Source: Atlantibacter hermannii (GTDB taxonomy: Bacteria; Pseudomonadota; Gammaproteobacteria; Enterobacterales; Enterobacteriaceae). Taken from it: a stretch of DNA of 64,000 nucleotides. Positions within the stretch are counted from its first letter, which is position 1. Each line of letters begins with the position of its first letter. Made by a program: the position numbers and the translations under genes. Where the stretch lies: NCBI GenBank assembly GCA_900635495.1, contig LR134136.1, forward strand, positions 2,046,001-2,110,000. The letters are read 5' to 3'. The notes below the pieces were generated by a model. That model did no database searches. It saw only the letters and a program-made list of their open reading frames with translations, and had not been told where the DNA came from. Shown here piece by piece: positions 38,621 through 47,924 of this stretch.

Positions 38621-39491
38621 TTACGTGGCTGAGAGATCGATAATGTCGTGTTCGGCGCGGATCAGCGGTCGGCACAAAATTTTGTAGCCGTCATGATCGA
38701 ATCCCGGTGAGGCGCGGGTTAAACGCGCCGCATCGTCAAGATTGTCCACGGTACCCAGCCACACCCAGTTATCGATAACCAGGTACTGAATCAGCTCGTC
38801 CGTCTGCTCTTTTACGGCCACCGGACCGCGCCACGGCCAGCACATCACCTGAAGATGCGACAGCGATTCCAGCAGCCTGGCGTTATGGTCATCCACCGAC
38901 TCCATGCCGCAGCAGGCCCCGGCGCATCGCTTTAACGCGGCGCGAAAACAGGCGCGACCCCGCGCTGAGCTTCTCCAGCCCTAACAGCCCGTGACACAGC
39001 CGTTGCTCATCAGCAATGTTTTTCAGCTTTTCCAGCGCTGCCCGGCGGTTGGCGAACAGGCCATACAGATGCGGAGTATGGGAAAAATCGACTTCCTTCG
39101 CGTAGACCACTTCCGGACGTGACCCGCTTATCAGCAGCGAGCAAAGCTGGCGATTGCGGCGCAGCCGTTTATTAAACAACGGTTGCTGGGCTTTTATCAT
39201 CTGAGCTTCGAGCAGCAATGCGCCCAGCTCGCCTGCGGTACGGGTAAAGGTGATATGCCGTGCCTGACGCAGCATCGCCGCTTCGCCAGGGGTTCTCAGA
39301 TGCGACATCACCCGGGCGCGCAGATTAATGCTTTTGCCGATATACAGCGGCAGGGTTTCGCTTTCACCGTGGAATACATACACGCCAGGGGCACGCGGTA
39401 ATTCTGCCAGCGAAGGGCGTAGATGTTCGGGATACTGGTAAATCGCCTCGGCTTCAAAGTCGAGGCGGGGACTCATGCTGCGACGGACCAC
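38621..39491 (-). pseudogene. cho: Excinuclease Cho (UvrC homologue), frameshifted as sequenced
   Basis: Cho makes the 3' incision in nucleotide excision repair at lesions UvrC handles poorly. The GIY-YIG domain is at the N-terminus (GVYVFHGES...LPLYIGKS). The frame breaks after EKLSAG because a C-run at 38958-38961 (GGGG in the coding strand) has one base too many. Removing it gives GRACFRAALKRCAGACC, the family's Cys-rich linker, then the C-terminal domain, total 289 residues (E. coli 295). A LexA box lies upstream. Confidence 0.92.
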
Positions 39492-39505
39492 ATATAACTC
39501 CTGAA

Positions 39506-39525
39506 TACTGGTTGCCTGTCCAGTA
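39506..39525. promoter_or_regulatory. LexA box of cho
   Basis: TACTGGTTGCCTGTCCAGTA is a TACTGG-N8-CCAGTA palindrome, close to the SOS consensus TACTGT-N8-ACAGTA. It is 15 bp before the cho start codon, so LexA would cover the promoter or ribosome site. E. coli cho is LexA-controlled. Confidence 0.8.
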
Positions 39526-39563
39526 TAACAAGGGTTTATGGGTTAAAAAAGCAGCGCAAGCAT

Positions 39564-40448
39564 TTAGCGACGCGTAGCGAGCCAGCACAACAGCGATCCT
39601 GCCACCACCATCGCCACGCCCTGCCAGAAACTAATGCCAGGTGTTAACCCCAGCCACAGGCTGGCTAACAGCGCCGAGGAAACAGGTGTGAAGTAGGAGG
39701 CTGTCGCCAGCAAGGTCATGTTGCCGTGGGAAATTCCGTGGTTCCAGGCCGAATACGCCACGGCGGTAGAGAGACCCATAAAACAGAGCTGGAGCGTGCC
39801 AGGAAGGGTAAACGTGATGGACGGATCGCTGGAAAAGGCATAGTGGATCCACAACGCCAGCGCGGTCGCGCAAAAAAATAATGTCACGCCGCTTTTCCCG
39901 TTACTCCAGCGACGGGTGAGGTTGCAATAAAGCGCCCAGGTGATCGCCGCTGTAAAGGCCAGCGCATAGGCGAGCGGATTATCCTGGATATTGCTCCACA
40001 TCATCACCGGGGACCAGGCACCGTCGCCTTTCATGACCTGCGCCACACCGGCGATAGCCAGCAGCAGGCCAGGCCAGATGAGCCACGTACTGCGCTGGTT
40101 GTTCAGCCATAGCGCGAACAATACCGTTAAACTCGGCCACAGATAATTAATCATTCCCAGCTCAAGGGACTGGCTGCGGTTATGGGCAAAGCCGATAGCG
40201 AGGGCGAGACAAATTTCGTACACCACAAATAACGTTCCGCCGATCAGCAAATAACGGGGCGGGAGCTCCTTCAGGCGCGGTCGCCCCTGGGCCAGCCATA
40301 AACAGCAGGCGCTCAAGGTGTAGATCAGGGCGGGACCGCCCACCGGGCCAAAGTGTTCGGCAATGCTGCGAAACAGGCCGACGGAGGTGCTCCAGAGTAA
40401 GATCGCGATAAGGCCAGTCAGCGTGGCGCGTGCTGCGGGGGTTTGCAT
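39564..40448 (-). CDS. yddG: YddG-like aromatic amino acid exporter (EamA/DMT family)
   Basis: A 294-residue membrane protein with about ten hydrophobic segments and the two EamA repeats. It matches YddG through GLIAILLWSTSVGL, VYEICLALAIG, NYLWPSLTVLFA and the end GSLLCWLATRR. E. coli YddG exports aromatic amino acids and related compounds, but there the gene lies elsewhere; here it sits between cho and nadE. The E. coli substrate range may not apply fully. Confidence 0.85.
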   Translation of the reverse strand: MQTPAARATLTGLIAILLWSTSVGLFRSIAEHFGPVGGPALIYTLSACCLWLAQGRPRLKELPPRYLLIGGTLFVVYEICLALAIGFAHNRSQSLELGMINYLWPSLTVLFALWLNNQRSTWLIWPGLLLAIAGVAQVMKGDGAWSPVMMWSNIQDNPLAYALAFTAAITWALYCNLTRRWSNGKSGVTLFFCATALALWIHYAFSSDPSITFTLPGTLQLCFMGLSTAVAYSAWNHGISHGNMTLLATASYFTPVSSALLASLWLGLTPGISFWQGVAMVVAGSLLCWLATRR

Positions 40449-40534
40449 TTTCAGTCCAGTGAAAGAGAAAAGGCGGCCCTGCCGCCTGAGAAAAGTTTAA
40501 GCCCCTGGGTGGGGCTTCTGGCAATGCGCCGGAA

Positions 40535-41363
40535 TTATTTTTTCCAGAAGTCGTCGAACACCGTGACGGCCGGGCGACGTTTATGCTCGGTCTTCAGATA
40601 CCAGCCTTCGATGGTTTTCGAAATACTGTCATCCAGCTTTTTTCCTTCCAGGTAATCATCGATGTTTTCATACGTCACACCGAGCGCAACTTCGTCTGGC
40701 AGGGAAGGGCGATCGTCTTCCAGATCTGCCGTCGGCAGTTTGGTGTAGAGATGTTCAGGGCAACCCAGTTCGCGCAGCAGCGCTTTACCCTGACGCTTGT
40801 TCAACCGGAACAGCGGATTGATGTCGGTGCCGCCATCGCCATATTTGGTGAAGAAGCCAGTCACCGCTTCTGCAGCATGATCCGTGCCCACAACAAGGCC
40901 TTTGGTCATCCCGGCGATGCTGTACTGGGCTTTCATGCGTTCACGGGCTTTTTCATTGCCGCGTACGAAATCGCTGAGCTCGATACCGGCGTCGCGCAGT
41001 GCCTGCTCGCTGGCCAGCACGGAGGCTTTAATGTTGACGGTAAGCACCCGATCCGCCCCCGATAAACGCCAGCGCATCCTGACAATCCTGCTCGTCGAAC
41101 TGCACGCCGTAAGGCAGTCGAACGGCAATAAACTGATAATCAGCATCGCCGGTTTCATCACGCAATTCGCTGATGGCCATCTGACTCAGTTTGCCGGCCA
41201 GGGTTGAGTCCTGCCCGCCGCTGATGCCCAGCACCAGGCTTTTAATAAACGGGTGCGCTTTAAGATAGGTCTTCAGAAAATCAACGCTGCGGCGAATTTC
41301 TTCCTGCGCGTTAATTTGCGGTTTAACCCCGAGTGCGGAAATAATTTCTTGTTGTAAAGCCAT
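40535..41363 (-). pseudogene. nadE: NH3-dependent NAD+ synthetase, frameshifted as sequenced
   Basis: NadE amidates deamido-NAD with ammonia and ATP, the last and essential step of NAD synthesis. The PP-loop SGGQDSTLAGKL is intact, as are FFTKYGDGGTDINP and the C-terminal HKRRPAVTVFDDFWKK. The frame breaks after DALAFI at a five-C run (41056-41060). With four it continues GADRVLTVNIKASV and the gene has 275 residues, exactly the E. coli length. As the gene is essential, a real frameshift is very unlikely. Confidence 0.94.
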
Positions 41364-41608
41364 TTACCCCTCCGTCCACGATTTGTCAGATTGTTATCTA
41401 TTCACCGTAAAGTTTAATGGATAAAACTAACCTGATGTGCCGGAAACGACAAGGCGCACGGCCTGTTACGCGTGTGAATGCTGTAAATTCCGGCAGTTTG
41501 CGGGTAAGGGAGAATCGTCCTAAAAATTCCCGTTACGCTCTAACGACTTGAAAAAGGTTAGTTTCTCTTCCAGGCTTACTTCACACGCCGAAACAAGAGG
41601 AAGACATA
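41364..41608. promoter_or_regulatory. nadE-osmE divergent promoter region
   Basis: A 245-base gap carrying both promoters. GAGGAAG precedes osmE. I see no regulator site I can name. Confidence 0.45.
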
Positions 41609-41956
41609 ATGAATAACAAGTTTGCAGGATTACTGGGTGCAGCGGCTGTCATGACTATGCTTGCAGGTTGTACGGCCTATGACCGTACTAAAGATCAGAT
41701 TACACAGCCGGTAGTAAAAGACGTTAAAAAAGGCATGAGCCGTGAACAGGTTCGCCAGCTGGCGGGACAGCCGTCCTCTGAAGTCAGCATGATCCACGCT
41801 CGCGGGACCTGCCAGACCTACATCCTGGGTCAGCGCGATGGTAAAACCGAGACCTACTTCGTGGCGCTGGATGACACCGGTCACGTGATGAACTCGGGTT
41901 ATCAGACCTGTGCGGAATACGATACCGATCCGCAGGCGCCGAAGGCTAAACAGTAA
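41609..41956 (+). CDS. osmE: Osmotically inducible lipoprotein OsmE
   Basis: A 115-residue lipoprotein of the BamE-like (SmpA/OmlA) fold, close to E. coli OsmE (112). The lipobox LAGC puts the lipid on Cys21. VKKGMSREQVRQLAGQPS is the family core. It is induced by osmotic stress and stationary phase in E. coli. A terminator follows. Confidence 0.96.
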   Translation: MNNKFAGLLGAAAVMTMLAGCTAYDRTKDQITQPVVKDVKKGMSREQVRQLAGQPSSEVSMIHARGTCQTYILGQRDGKTETYFVALDDTGHVMNSGYQTCAEYDTDPQAPKAKQ

Positions 41957-41972
41957 GTTTTCCTTCCCGCAT

Positions 41973-42000
41973 AAAAAAACCGGCCCTGGCCGGTTTTTTT
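41973..42000 (+). terminator. Terminator between osmE and katE
   Basis: ACCGGC/GCCGGT stem flanked by seven A and seven T, so it works in both directions for the two convergent genes. Confidence 0.85.
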
Positions 42001-42050
42001 ATGTCTGGTGATCAGGGAATCGCCACGGCGAGTTTGCCGTGGCGCGTAGG

Positions 42051-44303
42051 CTATGCCGGTATGGCCGGGATTTTGTTGGTGCGCGACCAGACCCGATGTT
42101 TATGCATCAGCGTCAGCAACGTATCCATCGCATCGCCCTGTGCATCGTCAGCCTCAATCACACCTTCTTCTCCCTGTGCGTCCACGCCCAGTACCGCCTT
42201 GAACTGGCGGGCATCCCCCAGCAGGGTAATAGGTTTGAGATGCTTATAGGCTTCCAGCAAATAATAACTGGCATCACCACGGGACAGCAGACCGCTTACC
42301 GCACCGCCCGGGACAATTACCGCATCCACGGTCAGCGACGGCACGCCTTCAAAAGTGCCCATCACGGTAATCTGTGAGCCATCATCCGCCACGATCTCAC
42401 CCATACGTGAATAGAGCAGTTTACTGTGCACCCCCTGGCTTTTCAGACTCTGCAATATCGCCAGCAAATCGGCACCCTTCACCCGCTCGTTAAGCAGTAT
42501 GGCTACCACCCGGCCCTTAATACTGCCGCCGGGCACGGCATACAGGCTCAGGGACGCATCTTTTTTCAGGCCGTTTACGTCTTTCGGCGGCGCGGTGTGC
42601 ACCTGTTCGTCCGTCAGCGTGATGCCGAGGTTTTCCGCCACTGCGCTGGCGAGTGACACGTCGATATGGCAAAGCTGGTCCACCACGCGTTCACGGATGT
42701 AGGCGCGGGCGACTTTCCCCAGTTCGAAACTGAACGCATCAATAATATGCTGCTGTTCCACTGGCGTCTGGCTCAGCCAGAACAGGCGCGGATGCGAATA
42801 GTACTCGCCGAAAGAGGGGCTGCGCTCACGAATCTTATGACCTTCGATCCGCTCCTGATACGACTCGAATCCGCCGCGTTTCGGGCCGGGAGGCGTTTCG
42901 CGCGGCCAGTTATCGTTGATGGAATTAGGTTCGTAGTTAGCCGGGTTGGTATCAATATCCATGCGGTGCATGCCGTCGCGCTGGAAGTTGTGATACGGGC
43001 ATACCGGTCGGTTGATCGGGATTTCGTGGAAGTTCGGCCCGCCAAGACGGCTTATTTGGGTATCGGTATAGGAGAACAACCGCCCCTGCAACAGCGGATC
43101 GTTGGTAAAGTCGAGGCCGGGAACGATGTGGCCCGGATGAAACGCCGCCTGTTCGTTTTCGGCAAAGAAGTTATCCGGGTTGCGGTTAAGCACCATTTTG
43201 CCGACCAGTTGCACCGGCACCAACTCTTCCGGGATCAGCTTGGTGGGGTCGAGTAAATCGAAATCAAACCTGAACTCGTCCTCTTCAGGGATGAGCTGCA
43301 AGCCCAGTTCGTATTCCGGGAAATCGCCCGCTTCGATGGCTTCCCATAACTCGCGGCGGTGGAAGTCGCCGTCGCGACCAATCAGTTTCTGGGATTCATC
43401 CCACACCAGCGAGGCTTTACCGGCGACCGGCTTCCAGTGAAAGCGCACGAACGTGGCTTTACCTTCGGCATTGATCAACCGGAAGGTATGAATACCGAAG
43501 CCCTCCATGGTGCGGTAGCTGCGCGGGATACCCCGATCCGACATCGCCCACATCACGTTATGCAGGGTTTCAGGTTGCAGGGAAACATAGTCCCAGAAGG
43601 TGTCATGGGCGCTGGCACCCTGTGGAATAGCCCAGTGCGGTTCCGGTTTTACCGCATGGACAAAGTCAGGGAATTTATGGGCATCCTGAATAAAAAATAC
43701 CGGCGTGTTGTTACCCACTAAATCGAAGATGCCCTCTTCGGTATAAAACTTGGTGGCGAAACCGCGAATATCGCGCACGGTATCCGCCGAGCCCGCGCCG
43801 CCCTGTACCGTGGAAAAGCGGACAAATACCGGTGTGATTTTATCGGGGTCGCTCAGGAAGTCCGCTTTGGTAATGTCGGCCAGGCTTTTATAAGGCTGGA
43901 AGTAGCCATGCGCCGCTGAACCGCGTGCGTGAACGATGCGTTCCGGTATCCGCTCATGGTCAAAATGGGTGATTTTCTCCCGCAGGATAAAATCTTCTAA
44001 CAGCGTCGGGCCACGGGTGCCGGCGCGTAGCGAATTCTGATCGTCCGCGATGCGTACGCCCTGGTTAGTGGTAAGCGGGAATGCTTCGCTGCCTTTGCGG
44101 AACTGATCCAGCGCTTTAAGCTTTTCATTTGAGGTATCGGGGGCCTTCAGGCTGCCGGGGGCGGTAGGGTATTCGCCTGGTGCGCTGGGGACGGGCGCCG
44201 GGCGGTGCGATCCGTCTTCGGGGGCTAAAGCATCCATTCCGGGTTGGGATTCACTGGCGTCATGAACCGGCGCCTGGTGTGAGGGTTTATCATTGTGCGA
44301 CAT
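42051..44303 (-). CDS. katE: Catalase HPII
   Basis: A 750-residue large-subunit monofunctional catalase, destroying hydrogen peroxide in stationary phase. The haem-site His is in RIVHARGSAAHGYF, the distal Asn in FDLVGNNTP, and the proximal Tyr in RLFSYTDTQ. The extra C-terminal DJ-1/flavodoxin-like domain (GRVVAILLNERV, DAVIVPGGA) is present. I start at MSHNDKPSH, matching E. coli. Sigma-S control is known there but I could not pick the promoter. Confidence 0.97.
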   Translation of the reverse strand: MSHNDKPSHQAPVHDASESQPGMDALAPEDGSHRPAPVPSAPGEYPTAPGSLKAPDTSNEKLKALDQFRKGSEAFPLTTNQGVRIADDQNSLRAGTRGPTLLEDFILREKITHFDHERIPERIVHARGSAAHGYFQPYKSLADITKADFLSDPDKITPVFVRFSTVQGGAGSADTVRDIRGFATKFYTEEGIFDLVGNNTPVFFIQDAHKFPDFVHAVKPEPHWAIPQGASAHDTFWDYVSLQPETLHNVMWAMSDRGIPRSYRTMEGFGIHTFRLINAEGKATFVRFHWKPVAGKASLVWDESQKLIGRDGDFHRRELWEAIEAGDFPEYELGLQLIPEEDEFRFDFDLLDPTKLIPEELVPVQLVGKMVLNRNPDNFFAENEQAAFHPGHIVPGLDFTNDPLLQGRLFSYTDTQISRLGGPNFHEIPINRPVCPYHNFQRDGMHRMDIDTNPANYEPNSINDNWPRETPPGPKRGGFESYQERIEGHKIRERSPSFGEYYSHPRLFWLSQTPVEQQHIIDAFSFELGKVARAYIRERVVDQLCHIDVSLASAVAENLGITLTDEQVHTAPPKDVNGLKKDASLSLYAVPGGSIKGRVVAILLNERVKGADLLAILQSLKSQGVHSKLLYSRMGEIVADDGSQITVMGTFEGVPSLTVDAVIVPGGAVSGLLSRGDASYYLLEAYKHLKPITLLGDARQFKAVLGVDAQGEEGVIEADDAQGDAMDTLLTLMHKHRVWSRTNKIPAIPA

Positions 44304-44488
44304 TGAACTCGTCTCCTGTTTCATTGCTGAAATTTGACTCGTTGTTACGTCAAAACCCTTCTAACTATAGAACAATGTCGCGTTGCGGCTGGCTTCCGGT
44401 AACCAAAGCCAGAGGTCGGGCTGCAAGGCAGCGTTATATCCGTTATCATAACGTCACGAATCTGATTGTCTGATGTTGATTGCTGCTG

Positions 44489-44719
44489 ATGAAACCTTTA
44501 CGCCAACAAAATCGTCCTGTTATTACTTACACGCCACGCATTGAGCCTGCGCCGCCGGAACACGCGGTCCGTATGGAAGGGTTCAAAGACGTATGGATGC
44601 TGCGGGGAAAATATGTGGCCTTCGTGCTGGCGAAAGACGGCTTCCTGCGCTCTCCGTCATTCACTATTCCGGAGTCGGCGCAGCGCTGGGCGTCGCAAAT
44701 TAAGCAGGATGAAATTTAA
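44489..44719 (+). CDS. cedA: Cell division activator CedA
   Basis: A 76-residue basic protein, CedA of E. coli being 80. It matches through MKPLRQQNRPVI, DVWMLRGKYVAFVL and PESAQRWASQI. CedA restores division after over-replication in dnaAcos cells and binds DNA and RNA polymerase. The ATG at 44489 fits E. coli; a TTG three codons earlier is open. It is divergent from katE and convergent with tcyP. Confidence 0.93.
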   Translation: MKPLRQQNRPVITYTPRIEPAPPEHAVRMEGFKDVWMLRGKYVAFVLAKDGFLRSPSFTIPESAQRWASQIKQDEI

Positions 44720-44740
44720 TTTTCCTGGCTGCAGAAATAA

Positions 44741-44770
44741 AAAAAACCGCATTGAAGAATGCGGTTTTTT
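44741..44770. terminator. Bidirectional terminator between cedA and tcyP
   Basis: AAAAAACCGCATT/AATGCGGTTTTTT perfect 13-bp stem with a 4-base loop; both strands end in six T. Confidence 0.9.
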
Positions 44771-44783
44771 TATTGCCAGGCGA

Positions 44784-46175
44784 TTAACGGTGCGCGAGTT
44801 CGGCTTCGTCGTCGCTGTTCAGAATCGCTTTATCGGTTTGTTTCAGCCACTGGCTGGTGAGCGTCCCGGCGGTCATGGAGCCGCTCACGTTCAGGGCGGT
44901 ACGGCCCATGTCGATTAACGGTTCTACCGAGATGAGCAGCGCCACCAGGGTAACCGGCAGGCCCATGGCGGGCAGCACGATTAATGCTGCGAAGGTCGCG
45001 CCGCCGCCCACGCCGGCAACGCCTGCGGAGCTCACGGTCACAATACCCACCAGCGTGGCGATCCACAGCGGATCCAGTGGGTTGATACCCACGGTCGGTG
45101 CCACCATCACGGCCAGCATCGCCGGGTACAGACCCGCACAACCGTTCTGACCAATGGTCGCGCCAAACGAGGCGGCAAAGCTGGCGATCGATTCCGGCAC
45201 ACCCAGGCGACGGGTTTGCGCTTCCACATTTAACGGAATCGAGGCGGCGCTGGAACGACTGGTGAATGCGAAGGTCAGCACCGGCCATACTTTACGGAAG
45301 TATTTCATCGGGCTCACGCCGTTAATCGCCAGCAGCAGGCCGTGTACCACAAACATGATACCCAGACCCAGATACGAGGCGATCACGAAGCTGCCCAGCT
45401 TAATGATGTCCTGCAGGTTGGAGCTGGCCACCACTTTGGTCATCAGCGCCATCACGCCATAAGGCGTTAACTGCATGACCAGACGCACCAGCTTCATCAC
45501 CCAGCTTTGCAGGGTGTCGATGGCGGTCAGTACACGCTCGCCTTTCGGCGCATCGTCTTTCAGCAGTTTGAGCGCCGCCACGCCGAGGAAGGCTGCGAAG
45601 ATCACCACGCTAATGATGGAGGTGGGGTTCGCGCCGGTCAGATCGGCAAACGGGTTTTTCGGAATGAACGACAGCAGCAACTGCGGCACGCTCAGGTCGG
45701 CCACTTTACCCGCGTAGTTGGTTTCGATGGCGCTCAGGCGGGCGGTTTCTGCCGTCCCCTGCACCAGGCCTTCCGCCGTCAGACCAAACAGATTGGTGAC
45801 CAGCACACCCACCAGCGCCGCGATAAGCGTGGTGAACAGCAGCGTACCAATGGTCAGCAGGCTGATTTTACCCAGTTGAGACGCGTTATGCAGGCGTGCG
45901 ACCGCGCTCAGGATAGAGGCGAACACCAGCGGCATCACGATCATTTGCAGCAGTTGTACGTAGCCGTTGCCGACGACGTTAAACCACTGAATGGACGTTT
46001 TCAGGGTAGGGTCGTCTGCGCCATAGATAGCATGCAACACGCTGCCGAATACCACGCCGATCACCAGACCGACCAGTACTTTTTTTGCCAGACTCCACTG
46101 ACGATGGCGGGTTTGCGCCAGCAACAGCAGTAGGATAACGAACACCACAATGTTCGCTATTAATGGAAGGTTCAT
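44784..46175 (-). CDS. tcyP: L-cystine/sodium symporter TcyP (YdjN)
   Basis: A 463-residue DAACS-family symporter, the E. coli length, importing cystine across the inner membrane. Eight hydrophobic segments and two hairpins are seen; the serine-rich loop is in FAFTSRSSAASIPLN and the second in SSAGVAGVGGGATFAA. The start is MNLPLIANIVVF; 31 open codons upstream are not family-like. Confidence 0.96.
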   Translation of the reverse strand: MNLPLIANIVVFVILLLLLAQTRHRQWSLAKKVLVGLVIGVVFGSVLHAIYGADDPTLKTSIQWFNVVGNGYVQLLQMIVMPLVFASILSAVARLHNASQLGKISLLTIGTLLFTTLIAALVGVLVTNLFGLTAEGLVQGTAETARLSAIETNYAGKVADLSVPQLLLSFIPKNPFADLTGANPTSIISVVIFAAFLGVAALKLLKDDAPKGERVLTAIDTLQSWVMKLVRLVMQLTPYGVMALMTKVVASSNLQDIIKLGSFVIASYLGLGIMFVVHGLLLAINGVSPMKYFRKVWPVLTFAFTSRSSAASIPLNVEAQTRRLGVPESIASFAASFGATIGQNGCAGLYPAMLAVMVAPTVGINPLDPLWIATLVGIVTVSSAGVAGVGGGATFAALIVLPAMGLPVTLVALLISVEPLIDMGRTALNVSGSMTAGTLTSQWLKQTDKAILNSDDEAELAHR

Positions 46176-46306
46176 CCCAGTTCTCCTGTTTTCATGTTGA
46201 CAGGCTCGATTTGGCCTATCTTTATGGCGCAAAGGGTAACAGAAGACATCGAGCCTTCTTATACTCAAATGGAATGGGTTATATCAAAATGGTTTATGTT
46301 GCCGAC

Positions 46307-46897
46307 TTATCGTTCGGTCTGGTGATGAATAAACCGATCGAACTGATACTGCAGCGAATTGATCATCTGTGATGACCACCGAACGGCGCTGTTTTCCGGC
46401 AGACTTTGCGGCATCCACACCGCATACACGAAAAAAGCCATACATAATACGCGCTCAAGCTGATTCCCTTTTTGCGGCACCAGTATGGGCAGACGAAAAC
46501 GCCAGCGGCACGGCCACAGCAGAGGCACCCCCGCAGGCGTCAGCATATCGGCCAGAATATGGCTCAGATATCCCAACACCATTCCCTGAATCGCATCGGC
46601 GGGAATAATCCAGCTGTCAGGCACCTTCAGATAGAACAGCGTCAGGGCAATAAACACCGCCAGCAAGCTGTGCGTAAAGCCCCGGTGACCGAACGCCCGG
46701 GCCACCGGTTTCGAAATCCATTTCAGCCGTTGCCCTAACAGCGACTTCGGATGATCGATATCCGGCAGCAGGCAGGTGAGTATTGCCGACGGGATAATAT
46801 GCCACCAGTCCCCCTGCGCCAGCACAGGAGTGAGCTCGGCGTTTTTGGCAAACACCGCGCACGCTATCGAGAAAAAGAGGTGGCCTTCCGCCGTCAT
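46307..46897 (-). CDS. ydjM: YdjM, LexA-regulated inner membrane metal-dependent hydrolase-like protein
   Basis: A 196-residue membrane protein of the YdjM/DUF457 family. It starts MTAEGHLFFSIACAVFAKN. Conserved acid/His motifs are PDIDHPKS and GHRGFTHSL, suggesting metal-dependent hydrolysis, and GYLSHILADMLTPAG. The substrate is unknown. Two tandem LexA boxes precede it, matching its SOS control in E. coli. Confidence 0.94.
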   Translation of the reverse strand: MTAEGHLFFSIACAVFAKNAELTPVLAQGDWWHIIPSAILTCLLPDIDHPKSLLGQRLKWISKPVARAFGHRGFTHSLLAVFIALTLFYLKVPDSWIIPADAIQGMVLGYLSHILADMLTPAGVPLLWPCRWRFRLPILVPQKGNQLERVLCMAFFVYAVWMPQSLPENSAVRWSSQMINSLQYQFDRFIHHQTER

Positions 46898-46918
46898 GTT
46901 AAAACCCAGAAAAGTGCT

Positions 46919-46956
46919 GACTGTCAATTCATCCAGTATAGGGTTTTTATACAGTA
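46919..46956. promoter_or_regulatory. Two tandem LexA boxes of ydjM
   Basis: The first box, at 46919-46938, has CTGT-N8-CCAG. The second, 46937-46956, has a perfect right half (ATACAGTA) and a weak left half. They abut and lie 22-60 bp before the ydjM start. E. coli ydjM also has a double LexA site. Confidence 0.7.
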
Positions 46957-47004
46957 TACGGAAGCTGTGACGGTGTAACTCTTTGTCACCGTCCAGGTCG
47001 GTTT

Positions 47005-47766
47005 TTAACGTGCCAGCCAGCCGCCATCGACTGCGAGAGTATAGCCGTTGATATAGGCTGACGCGTCAGAGGCTAAAAATACCACCGGCCCCTGTAAATC
47101 CGCCGGTTCGCCCCAGCGGCCAGCCGGTATACGCTCGAGGATTTCCTGGTTGCGGGCCGCATCCTCCCGCAGTGCCTGGGTGTTATTGGTCGCCATATAA
47201 CCCGGTGCGATGGCGTTGACATTAATAGCGTGTGAGGCCCACTCATTGGCAAGCAGGCGGGTTAACCCCAGGACGCCGCTTTTGGATGCGGTATACGACG
47301 GGACACGAATGCCGCCCTGGAAGGACAGCATCGAGGCGATGTTAATAATTTTTCCGCCGCTGCCCTGAGCAATAAACTGACGCGCCACGGCCTGCGATAA
47401 AAAGAAAACCGACTTGAGATTCAGATTCATCACGTCATCCCAGTCTTTTTCCGTAAAGTCCAGTGCATCCTGACGTCGGATAGTGCCCGCGTTGTTCACC
47501 AGAATATCGACCCGCCCCATACGTTCTACGGCTTCACTGACGATCTCAGCCAGGCCCTCCTGGCGGCTTAAGTCTGCCTGAATGGCGGTAAACCGTCGCC
47601 CCAGCGCACTGACTTGTTGCGCGGTTTCATGAGGGATTTTGCGGTTAACACTAACGATATCGCAGCCTGCCTGGGCAAGTCCCAGCGCCATACCCTGTCC
47701 TAATCCGGTATCGCACCCGGTCACAATGGCGACTTTACCCGTAAGATTAAATGCATCAAGAATCAT
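47005..47766 (-). CDS. kduD: 2-dehydro-3-deoxy-D-gluconate 5-dehydrogenase (KduD-type SDR)
   Basis: A 253-residue short-chain dehydrogenase, the length of E. coli KduD, which links ketodeoxygluconate forms in pectin and hexuronate breakdown. The NAD motif is TGCDTGLGQG, followed by NNAG. The catalytic Ser and Tyr-x-x-x-Lys are in INIASMLSFQGG and PSYTASKSG. The end YTLAVDGGWLAR is KduD-like. I start at MILDAFNLTGK. There is no kduI beside it. A KdgR-like operator lies upstream, which supports the assignment. A paralogue elsewhere in the genome is possible. Confidence 0.88.
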   Translation of the reverse strand: MILDAFNLTGKVAIVTGCDTGLGQGMALGLAQAGCDIVSVNRKIPHETAQQVSALGRRFTAIQADLSRQEGLAEIVSEAVERMGRVDILVNNAGTIRRQDALDFTEKDWDDVMNLNLKSVFFLSQAVARQFIAQGSGGKIINIASMLSFQGGIRVPSYTASKSGVLGLTRLLANEWASHAINVNAIAPGYMATNNTQALREDAARNQEILERIPAGRWGEPADLQGPVVFLASDASAYINGYTLAVDGGWLAR

Positions 47767-47857
47767 ACTGCCCTCGTCATCTTTTGAAGTTAACGGCATG
47801 CGCCCGCAGGTGCCGATATCAAAAGCATAAGCAGGAAAACAAGATTATCCAGGGTAA

Positions 47858-47876
47858 AGTAAAACAATGTTTCATT
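47858..47876. promoter_or_regulatory. KdgR operator candidate upstream of kduD
   Basis: On the minus strand AATGAAACATTGTTTTACT closely matches the KdgR box AATGAAACANTGTTTCATT. It lies about 90-110 bp before the kduD start, in the gap after yniC. KdgR represses pectin/hexuronate catabolic genes. Confidence 0.65.
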
Positions 47877-47924
47877 ATTATGATGGGCGCCGTAAAAAGG
47901 CAGCTCACGCTGCCTTGCCAGTGG

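Noticed and set aside
38621..38905. Separate small gene downstream of cho
   Set aside because: It is the C-terminal domain of Cho in the other frame; one base removed at 38958-38961 joins the two.
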